A stretch of DNA of 7,514 nucleotides from the NCBI GenBank assembly GCA_041600735.1, contig JBFIJN010000448.1, forward strand, positions 1 to 7,514, in the 5' to 3' direction. The DNA is from Paraliomyxa sp041600735. Its GTDB lineage: Bacteria; Myxococcota_A; Polyangia; Nannocystales; Nannocystaceae. The position numbers were made by a program, and so were the translations under genes. Positions 1 through 7,514 of the stretch are shown piece by piece. Within the stretch, counting starts at the first letter, position 1. The number at the start of each line of letters is the position of its first letter. Under the pieces are notes generated by a model that was not told the origin of the DNA, made no database searches, and worked only from the letters and a program-made list of their open reading frames with translations.

Positions 1-856
1 CGTCGGTCCAGGCCGCGAGCACGGCCTTGGCGCAAGGACGCTCGTGCTCGCGACGCGCGAGCATGCGGCCGACGAAGCGTGCGACGCGAGCCGGGAGCGC
101 GGGGGCAATGCGGCGAGGGTCGGGGTGATGGTCGCCCCCGCGCTCGCCGGGCGGGTCGTACTCGCGCCCGGTGAGGGCCCACCACAGCAGGGCTCCCATC
201 GCATAGACGTCGGAGGCCGGCGTTGCGCGGCCGGCCAGCTGCTCGGGCGCCACGTAGCGCTCGCCGGCGCGGGCGCTCCAGTGGCGTGGCTGGGGGCGCA
301 GCGTGGACAAGCCGAGGTCCAACACCTTGAGCTTGGCGGGGCGATCGGGGGCCAGCTCGAGCCTCGCGCTGCGCGGCGAGAGAGCTCGGTGCACGAGGCC
401 GTGCGCGTGCAAGGCTGCGAGCGCGGCTGCGAGCTGGGTGAAGGCGGGCCCGAGCACGTCGTGGGGAAGGCCGCTGGCGTGGGCGGCGAGCCGCTGCTCG
501 AGCGTCTGCCCGGCCGCTCGCTCCATCGCGATCACGGGCGCGCCGTCACGGGTCTCGCCCGCAGCGTAGAGCGTCACCAGGTTGGGGTGGGTCACGCGCG
601 TTGCGGTTCGCAGCTCCTCGGCGAAGCGCAGGCGCATGGTAGCCGCGTGGGGTGAGGCCAGACGATCGGCGTGGGCGATCTTGACGACGGCCGGGCGACG
701 GAGCCCGAGCTGCGTCGCGAGGTACGTCGTGCCTTGCCAACCCTCTCCGAGCACCGCATCGAGGCGAAAGCAGCCGAGCTCCACCGTCCCGATGCGTGAT
801 GCAAGGGCAGGGGCAGGGGCGGCGGCGGGGATATCGACCACGGTGGACTGGGGCAT
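1..856 (-). CDS. Predicted Ser/Thr pseudokinase, N-terminal 285 residues (3' end beyond the window)
   Basis: This frame is open from the ATG at 856-854 to the window edge. The protein kinase fold is clear in order: glycine-rich loop GEGWQG (residues 37-42), beta-3 lysine K59 in AVVKIA, helix-C glutamates E80/E81 followed by THPNLV, an APE motif (203-205), the helix-F aspartate in SDVYAMG (D216), and a closing R-x-x-E-x-R-P-like segment (268-274). The catalytic loop reads HRALSPRS (156-163) where an active kinase has HRDLKPxN, so the catalytic Asp is Ala158 and the Lys and Asn are both Ser. DFG is DLG (180-182), keeping the metal-binding Asp. It may therefore bind nucleotide but should not transfer phosphate, and may act as a scaffold or allosteric partner. 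The first 30 residues are Ala/Pro-rich. Any membrane span or sensor domain would lie in the missing part. It is transcribed divergently from the LamG lipoprotein gene. The kinase fold is certain; inactivity is inferred from sequence. Confidence 0.85.
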   Translation of the reverse strand, partial: MPQSTVVDIPAAAPAPALASRIGTVELGCFRLDAVLGEGWQGTTYLATQLGLRRPAVVKIAHADRLASPHAATMRLRFAEELRTATRVTHPNLVTLYAAGETRDGAPVIAMERAAGQTLEQRLAAHASGLPHDVLGPAFTQLAAALAALHAHGLVHRALSPRSARLELAPDRPAKLKVLDLGLSTLRPQPRHWSARAGERYVAPEQLAGRATPASDVYAMGALLWWALTGREYDPPGERGGDHHPDPRRIAPALPARVARFVGRMLARREHERPCAKAVLAAWTD

Positions 857-874
857 GGTTTGGACCTGGCGTTG

Positions 875-896
875 GCGCGGGGCAATGAGCCCGCGC
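875..896 (-). promoter_or_regulatory. GC-rich stem-loop in the leader of the pseudokinase gene
   Basis: GCGCGGG (875-881) is the exact reverse complement of CCCGCGC (890-896), with an 8-base loop. It ends 18 bases before the pseudokinase ATG, so it would sit in that mRNA's leader, or could be an operator. No run of T follows on either strand, so it is not a standard intrinsic terminator. Seven-base GC inverted repeats are common by chance in DNA this rich in G+C. Confidence 0.25.
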
Positions 897-1071
897 ACCC
901 CAAACCTGCACGCCGCGTGCCGCGGCTGCGAAGCTGATTCCGAGGGCTTCGGCCGCGACTACGAGCGTCATTGTGCCCCACCGGGTCGATTCAACGCGGG
1001 AACGCGGGGCGAAGCGAAGCTTGGCGACGCTCGTCGAGATCCTTCGGTGGCGGGAGCCCCGGTCGCGGCAG

Positions 1072-1077
1072 TAACAT
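1072..1077 (+). promoter_or_regulatory. Candidate -10 hexamer for the LamG lipoprotein gene
   Basis: TAACAT matches the TATAAT consensus at four of six positions and lies 9 bases before the ATG at 1087. No matching -35 box is seen 16-18 bases upstream, and no Shine-Dalgarno sequence lies between it and the start. If it is used, the transcript would begin almost at the start codon. Confidence 0.3.
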
Positions 1078-1086
1078 CACCCTGCG

Positions 1087-1959
1087 ATGCGTTGCGGGAT
1101 TGCGCTCCTGGCTCTCGCGCTCGGGGCGTGCAGCTTCGACGCCCTGTCGGTCGGCGATGCCGGTGAGTCCAGCGGGACCACGCGCGCCGACTCGAGCGAA
1201 GCGGGCTCAGCTTCGACGAGCGGCATGAGCACCGGTGACCCGGTGAGCGAAGGGGACTCCACCTCGACCGGGGGTAGCGCCTCGACGGGCTCGTCGAGCG
1301 AGTCCGCGGGCGACTCGAGCACCGGTGAGGTGCCGTTGATGTGGTGCGGGGGCCAGTCCGAGCTCGCCGCCTGCTACGACTTCACGGCGGTGGGCCGCGG
1401 CACGCTGCTCGACCTGACCGGCAACGGCAACGATGCGGCGGCGGTCGGCGTGGGGGTGGTGCCGGGGCCGTTCGGCGAGGCGGCCACGTTCAACGAAGGC
1501 AGCGAGATCGCGGTGCCCGACAGCCCCTCGCTCGACATCGACGCCTCGCTCACGATCGAGGCGTGGATCCGCGTCGACGGGTTGGCGGCGGACAGTCGCA
1601 TGGGCGTGCTCGACAACGAAGGCCAGTACTCGCTCATCATCCTCCCGAGCGACGTGTATCGCTGCAACCTGGGCGGGCTGGACGTGCAGGTTGGACCCGT
1701 GGTGCTGAGCGAGTGGACCCACACGGCATGTGTCTTCGATGGCACGAACCTGCGCGCGTACGTGAACGGCAGCGAGGAGGGCATGGCCGGGGGCGGCGAG
1801 CCCTTGGCCACCACCAACACCGAGCCGATGTCGATCGGTGACACCAGTCCCGCGTTCGACGAGCCGCTGCGCGGGGCGATCGGCGGCGTGCGGGTGTGGA
1901 CTCGGGCGCTCCTGCCGGAGGAAGTGTGCGAGGCCGCCGGAGAGGCCTGCCGGGGCTGA
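1087..1959 (+). CDS. Secreted lipoprotein with low-complexity linker and LamG/concanavalin-A-like domain (290 aa)
   Basis: The N-terminus is a lipoprotein signal peptide: MRCG, a hydrophobic stretch, then lipobox L12-G-A-C15. Ser at +2 gives no inner-membrane retention signal, so an outer-membrane or surface location is likely. Residues 22-80 are a linker made mostly of Ser, Thr, Gly, Asp, Glu and Ala, typical of Nannocystis-group lipoproteins. Residues 91-278 resemble the LamG_3 family: CYDF near the start, LDLTGNGNDA, LTIEAWIRV, WTHTACVFDG, LRAYVNG and a closing IGGVRVWTRALLPEEV. This beta-jelly-roll usually binds carbohydrate or protein ligands; the ligand here is unknown. The mature domain has six cysteines (87, 96, 193, 215, 281, 288), an even number that fits disulfides outside the cytoplasm. 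The gene lies between the divergent pseudokinase and the kinase. The ATG is chosen because it directly opens the signal peptide. Confidence 0.85.
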   Translation: MRCGIALLALALGACSFDALSVGDAGESSGTTRADSSEAGSASTSGMSTGDPVSEGDSTSTGGSASTGSSSESAGDSSTGEVPLMWCGGQSELAACYDFTAVGRGTLLDLTGNGNDAAAVGVGVVPGPFGEAATFNEGSEIAVPDSPSLDIDASLTIEAWIRVDGLAADSRMGVLDNEGQYSLIILPSDVYRCNLGGLDVQVGPVVLSEWTHTACVFDGTNLRAYVNGSEEGMAGGGEPLATTNTEPMSIGDTSPAFDEPLRGAIGGVRVWTRALLPEEVCEAAGEACRG

Positions 1960-2106
1960 GTGCGTCACGATCCCGGGAGCCTCTGCGGCTGCGTAGGACC
2001 AGCGAGCGCGCGTGGGGGTTTCCCGTCGACCTCGAGTCGATCCGAAGGCGCGGGCGATTTCACGACGAGGTCCAGGGAGGCGCTTGTTAGACTCGCGGCG
2101 GATCGA
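1960..2106. other. Intergenic region upstream of the kinase
   Basis: This stretch is open in the kinase frame from a GTG at 1960, but its translation shows no conserved kinase sequence, signal peptide or recognisable domain, so it is best read as non-coding. It ends in the TAGACT element listed separately. No clear terminator hairpin for the upstream lipoprotein gene was found. Confidence 0.5.
2088..2093 (+). promoter_or_regulatory. Candidate -10 hexamer for the TPR kinase gene
   Basis: TAGACT, preceded by CTTGT, lies 13 bases before the ATG at 2107. It matches TATAAT at four of six positions, in a region otherwise almost free of A/T. A TTTCAC at 2058-2063 is too far upstream (24-base spacer) to be a normal -35 box. 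The weak GGCGGA at 2097-2102, only 4 bases before the ATG, is the sole Shine-Dalgarno-like sequence. Confidence 0.35.
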
Positions 2107-5211
<3,105 letters not shown>

Positions 5212-5272
5212 TCGGTGAAGCGGTGGTCGGAGGCGTAGGCCCGTCGGTGCCATGGTGGAGGGCATGCCGTCG

Positions 5273-5301
5273 TTAACAACGCGACCGCGTCGTGCCATGC
5301 T
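5273..5301 (+). promoter_or_regulatory. Candidate promoter for the 5311-7234 pair
   Basis: TTAACA (5273-5278) differs from the -35 consensus TTGACA at one base. A 17-base spacer follows, then CATGCT (5296-5301), which is a weak -10 with three of six matches. Its end is 9 bases before the ATG at 5311, and no Shine-Dalgarno sequence lies between. This is the only candidate in the window with both boxes at ideal spacing. Confidence 0.4.
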
Positions 5302-5310
5302 CCGTGGCTG

Positions 5311-5907
5311 ATGCGTCCGCTTCGCCTTCGCTTGGGTTCGCAGCAGTGCTTGCTCCTCTCGCCGCGCGATGTCGTCGAGGTCCACGACCGTGCGACGGCG
5401 GAGCTGTTGGTGAGCGAGAACAACCTCGACCCCGCGCTCGCCGAGGCGATGGTCGAGGCTCTGCTCGCGGGCACGCACGTGGTCATTCGCCTCGACGGCG
5501 AGGTGCGCATGCTCGATGAGCCACGGGTCACGCCGCTGATCGATCCGAGTGATCCGGTGGTCGACGGTCCGCGGCCCACGTGGATCTCGGTCGAGGTCGT
5601 GCACACCGCCGGGATTTCGACGGAAGGGATCGAGCTGCACCTGGTCACGCCCGAGGGGCGGGGGATCTACGGGAAGCTCGGTGTCGATGGTCGCTGGCGC
5701 TCCGATGCGGTCACGCGTGGGACGTGTGACTTCAGCTTGCTGGATCACGAGGCGCTGCGGGTGCGGCCTCGGGTGGTGGACTCGCGTGCGGTCGGGGAGG
5801 GCGAGACGCAGTGGGAGGTGGGCAAGACTCGGCAATTGGAGCTCGCTTCCACGGCGCATCATCGGGTCTGGATTACGTCGCCGCGGCCGCTGCTCTTCTC
5901 GGTGTAG
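5311..5907 (+). CDS. Protein of 198 aa with a probable carboxypeptidase-regulatory-like beta-sandwich domain
   Basis: No signal peptide or membrane span is visible. Residues about 15-75 form a mixed region, with an acidic helix around LAEAMVEALLAG and a strand VVIRLDGEVRML. Residues 91-145 are the recognisable part: WISVEVVH, then IELHLVTPEG, then GKLGVDGRWR, then GTCDFSLLD. This matches from memory a pattern in many myxobacterial proteins linked to type VI secretion or phage-tail-like systems, roughly W-I-E-hydrophobic, L-P-D-G, a G-x-L-D-x-x-G-x-A turn, and G-x-C-x-V-S-F-P. Here the motif is diverged. The rest (146-198) is beta-rich and ends in a hydrophobic PLLFSV. The stop is 4 bases before the FGE-like lipoprotein gene, so the two are probably one operon and may be translationally coupled. 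The gene is almost certainly real, judged by codon use and placement; the domain call is moderate and the function unknown. No secretion genes lie within the window. Confidence 0.7.
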   Translation: MRPLRLRLGSQQCLLLSPRDVVEVHDRATAELLVSENNLDPALAEAMVEALLAGTHVVIRLDGEVRMLDEPRVTPLIDPSDPVVDGPRPTWISVEVVHTAGISTEGIELHLVTPEGRGIYGKLGVDGRWRSDAVTRGTCDFSLLDHEALRVRPRVVDSRAVGEGETQWEVGKTRQLELASTAHHRVWITSPRPLLFSV

Positions 5908-5911
5908 TGCC

Positions 5912-7234
5912 ATGAAGCGCTTCTCGTGCACCGTTGGGCTGGCCCTGCTGGGGCTGGCGTGTGCTTCCGCCGAGCCGCCCAAGGTTGAGCCGGTCACCAC
6001 GCCGCCGCGTCTGGAGGTGTCGCTGCCGGCGGGGGTGGCGGTGACGATCGACGGGGTGGAGCGGGGGGTGACGCCGCTTGGGCTGGAGGTGGAGCCGGGG
6101 ACGCACGTGATCGGGTTGGCCACGGCGTGTGCGAAGGCGGAGATCGAGCGGACGTTGGCGGTGGGGGACGCGGTGACGATCGGGCGGGGGGATGTGCAGG
6201 AGCTGGGGTTCGGGACGCTGCGGGTGAAGGCGCGGAGTCTCGAGGGAAAGCCGGTTGTGCATGCGTTGTCGGTGGACGAAGAGGTGGTCGCGCGGGGGGA
6301 GAGGAGCGAGGTGGTGGTGTCCGCGTGCGCGCACCGGGTTCAGGTGGCGAGCGAGGGGCTGGGTGGGTGGTCGGAGCAGATCGAGTTGGGCGCGGACGAG
6401 GTTGTGACGCGGGACGTGACGTTGAGCCTCGGGCCGGACATGGTGCGGATCCCGGGGGGGCACTTTCGCATGGGACCGCCGGATCCGAGCCGTTACATCC
6501 CGGGGCTCGAGGAGACCGAGAGCCTCGAGCCCCACGAGCAGCAAGGGTGGCCGTGGGTGCATCCGCTCGAGGTTGATATTGCAACGTTCGACATCGATCG
6601 CACCGAGGTGACCGCGGCACAGTTCCATGCTTGTCGTAGCGGGAAGTGTCCGTGGCAGCCGATGAGGCTCAGCTATACGGACTACCCCTCTCAGGAGAGC
6701 ATCGACCGTTGCACGACCGATGGTCGCCGATTTCGCACGCCGCTCCCGGGAAAGGAGAACCATCCGATCAATTGCATCGCACGCTGGGAGGCAGAGATCT
6801 ACTGCGCGTCCGTTGGAAAGCGCCTGCCAACCGATGCCGAGTGGGAGTATGCCGGTCGGGGCGGTCGCCAGGACTACTACTGTCCCTGGGGTCCGCTAAC
6901 CAGGATGGAGGAACAAGGTCGAGGAAATTGCAGCAAGGGTCGGAGTTACGAGACAGAGCCCGTTTGCAGCCATCCGGAAGAGAATACGATTCACGGTCTG
7001 TGCGACATTCTGTTCAACGTGAACGAGTACGTGACGTGGACGGAGGGGCGGGAGACATGGCCATATCCAGTCGAGGTTTCATACAATGGGGAGAGTCCTC
7101 CGTGGATTCTCACTCGAGGGAGCACGGGTCCGTTGTTCGAGGATGACCTGTTTCGTATCGACTCGGAGTCGAGTGAGGTTGGATTTCGCTGTGTCCGCGA
7201 TCTGGCGGTGCAGGAGGTGCGGAATGGGAATTGA
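5912..7234 (+). CDS. Lipoprotein with PEGA-like repeat and FGE-sulfatase (SUMF1-like) domain (440 aa)
   Basis: A short signal peptide ends in LLGLAC17; Gly at -3 of the lipobox is unusual, but the cysteine and hydrophobic core support lipidation. Residues about 33-100 resemble a PEGA domain (VAVTIDGVERGVTPLGLEV, then PGTHVIGL), and a second beta-rich segment spans 101-173. PEGA-like domains are thought to bind the cell surface. Residues 176-430 are an FGE/SUMF1-like fold: MVRIPGGHFRMG, IDRTEVTAAQFHACR, HPINCIARWEAEIYC, GKRLPTDAEWEYAGRGG, PWG, and GFRCVRD at the end. The usual GNVWEWV is FNVNEYV, and RGGSW is TRGSTG. With ten cysteines in this domain, it is probably a disulfide-bonded binding or structural lipoprotein rather than a formylglycine-generating enzyme, though this cannot be proved here. 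It lies 4 bases after the 198-residue gene, with no Shine-Dalgarno sequence of its own. Codon use changes between the PEGA part and the FGE part. Confidence 0.85.
   Translation: MKRFSCTVGLALLGLACASAEPPKVEPVTTPPRLEVSLPAGVAVTIDGVERGVTPLGLEVEPGTHVIGLATACAKAEIERTLAVGDAVTIGRGDVQELGFGTLRVKARSLEGKPVVHALSVDEEVVARGERSEVVVSACAHRVQVASEGLGGWSEQIELGADEVVTRDVTLSLGPDMVRIPGGHFRMGPPDPSRYIPGLEETESLEPHEQQGWPWVHPLEVDIATFDIDRTEVTAAQFHACRSGKCPWQPMRLSYTDYPSQESIDRCTTDGRRFRTPLPGKENHPINCIARWEAEIYCASVGKRLPTDAEWEYAGRGGRQDYYCPWGPLTRMEEQGRGNCSKGRSYETEPVCSHPEENTIHGLCDILFNVNEYVTWTEGRETWPYPVEVSYNGESPPWILTRGSTGPLFEDDLFRIDSESSEVGFRCVRDLAVQEVRNGN
5942..6103. repeat. Direct repeat, copy 1 (lipobox and PEGA-coding block)
   Basis: This block aligns without gaps to 7353-7514 at an offset of 1411 bases. 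The first 56 bases (5942-5997) are identical, including third codon positions, and 12 of 162 positions differ overall. It encodes the end of the signal peptide, the lipobox and the start of the PEGA-like domain. The preceding start-codon regions are not similar. Confidence 0.95.
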
Positions 7235-7290
7235 GCGCAATCTTGTTCTTCGTTTGCCAGTCCGGCGGTACGGTTTCAGTATCGGTCTGC

Positions 7291-7302
7291 TCGTGCGCAC
7301 GA
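7291..7302. promoter_or_regulatory. Perfect 12-base palindrome, candidate operator
   Basis: TCGTGCGCACGA reads the same on both strands. It abuts the TATTCT -10 candidate and would fall in the spacer of the promoter of the downstream lipoprotein gene, where a bound dimeric regulator could block polymerase. Chance is a real alternative for a site this short. Confidence 0.3.
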
Positions 7303-7308
7303 TATTCT
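7303..7308 (+). promoter_or_regulatory. Candidate -10 hexamer for the second FGE-type lipoprotein gene
   Basis: TATTCT, preceded by GA, lies 14 bases before the ATG at 7323 and matches TATAAT at four of six positions. No good -35 box is found at 16-18 bases. No Shine-Dalgarno sequence lies between it and the ATG. Confidence 0.4.
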
Positions 7309-7322
7309 CCCGGTCCAAAGCC

Positions 7323-7514
7323 ATGCCACGCCCCCTGTTCACGATCCTGCCAGCCCTGCTGGGGCTGGCGTGTGCTTCCGCCGAGCCGCCCAAGGTTGAG
7401 CCGGTCACGACGCCGCCGCGGGTGGAGCTGTCGCTGCCGGCGGGGGTGGCGGTGACGATCGATGGGGTGGAGCGCGGGGTCACGCCGCTCGGGGTGGACC
7501 TGGAGCCGGGGAAG
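7323..7514 (+). CDS. Lipoprotein with PEGA-like N-terminus, paralogue of the preceding gene (first 64 aa only)
   Basis: The frame is open for 64 codons to the window edge. It opens with MPRPLFTILPA, then LLGLAC (Cys17), then residues 18-63 nearly identical to those of the upstream lipoprotein: the linker EPPKVEPVTTPPR and the PEGA-like strands VAVTIDGVERGVTPLG. The few residue changes are conservative (Leu/Val, Glu/Asp) apart from Thr64 to Lys. The n-region of the signal peptide is unrelated to that of the upstream gene, so similarity starts inside the signal peptide. An FGE-like C-terminal domain is expected by analogy, but it lies outside the window and is not shown. The gene appears to have its own promoter in the 88-base gap. 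Confidence 0.85.
   Translation, partial: MPRPLFTILPALLGLACASAEPPKVEPVTTPPRVELSLPAGVAVTIDGVERGVTPLGVDLEPGK
7353..7514. repeat. Direct repeat, copy 2 (lipobox and PEGA-coding block)
   Basis: This is the partner of 5942-6103. Its first 56 bases (7353-7408) are identical to copy 1, and most later differences fall at third positions or are Leu/Val first-position changes. The window ends inside the repeat, so its true length is unknown. Confidence 0.95.

Larger units (their letters stand above)
7235..7322. other. Intergenic region between the two FGE-type lipoprotein genes
   Basis: This 88-base gap is less G+C-rich than its surroundings. It holds a 12-base perfect palindrome (7291-7302) directly beside a TATTCT hexamer (7303-7308), both listed separately. 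No hairpin followed by a T-run is seen after the stop at 7234. Confidence 0.6.

Noticed and set aside
44..655. A 203-codon plus-strand frame at the left edge
   Set aside because: It is antisense to the pseudokinase, whose kinase motifs are clear on the minus strand.
1960..2106. GTG at 1960 as the kinase start
   Set aside because: It begins at the base after the lipoprotein stop, but the added 49 residues show no conserved sequence, while the ATG at 2107 has a -10-like element upstream.
5212..5272. Terminator after the kinase gene
   Set aside because: No stable hairpin followed by a T-run was found; the small GGCATGCC palindrome at 5261-5268 is too short.
6451..6460. G7 run as a possible frameshift in the FGE-type gene
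   Set aside because: The frame continues correctly from the PEGA part into MVRIPGGHFRMG and on to the FGE motifs, so no frameshift is present in this sequence.
6440..7234. Diversity-generating retroelement target in the FGE-like domain
   Set aside because: Some such targets have FGE/C-lectin-like folds, but no reverse transcriptase, template repeat or cluster of adenine-derived variable codons is present here.

Overview
The window looks like chromosomal DNA of a myxobacterium, most likely of the Nannocystis/Plesiocystis/Enhygromyxa group. This is inferred from the very high G+C, codons ending almost only in G or C, Hanks-type kinases of the HRDFKPDN type carrying a periplasmic TPR half, lipoproteins with Ser/Thr/Gly/Asp/Glu-rich linkers, and PEGA plus sulfatase-modifying-factor (FGE-like) lipoproteins. 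No 16S rRNA or other taxonomic marker is present.

Layout. (1) 1-856, minus strand: the N-terminal 285 residues of a protein-kinase-fold protein, running off the left edge. It lacks the catalytic-loop Asp, Lys and Asn and is predicted to be a pseudokinase. (2) 857-1086: divergent intergenic region with a GC-rich stem-loop. (3) 1087-1959, plus: a secreted lipoprotein with a low-complexity linker and a LamG/concanavalin-A-like domain. (4) 2107-5211, plus: a complete Ser/Thr kinase with all catalytic motifs, one membrane span and a long TPR-rich periplasmic half. (5) 5311-5907, plus: a 198-residue protein with a probable beta-sandwich domain of the kind seen in secretion-associated myxobacterial proteins. 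(6) 5912-7234, plus, 4 bases downstream and probably cotranscribed: a lipoprotein with a PEGA-like repeat and a cysteine-rich FGE-like domain. (7) 7323-end, plus: the start of a paralogue of gene 6. From the lipobox onward it is nearly identical to gene 6, with 56 identical bases and then 12 differences in 162 aligned positions.

The theme is envelope signalling. A transmembrane kinase with a periplasmic TPR arm and a pseudokinase lie beside three predicted surface or periplasmic lipoproteins. No gene shows which partner regulates which, so any joint pathway is inference. All four plus-strand genes that follow a gap have a -10-like hexamer 9-14 bases before the ATG and little or no Shine-Dalgarno sequence, which suggests very short leaders or leaderless mRNAs. 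The most noteworthy points are the predicted pseudokinase, the tandem FGE lipoproteins with a near-identical N-terminal cassette, and the 198-residue protein linked to them. I saw no RNA genes, CRISPR arrays, insertion sequences or clear intrinsic terminators.
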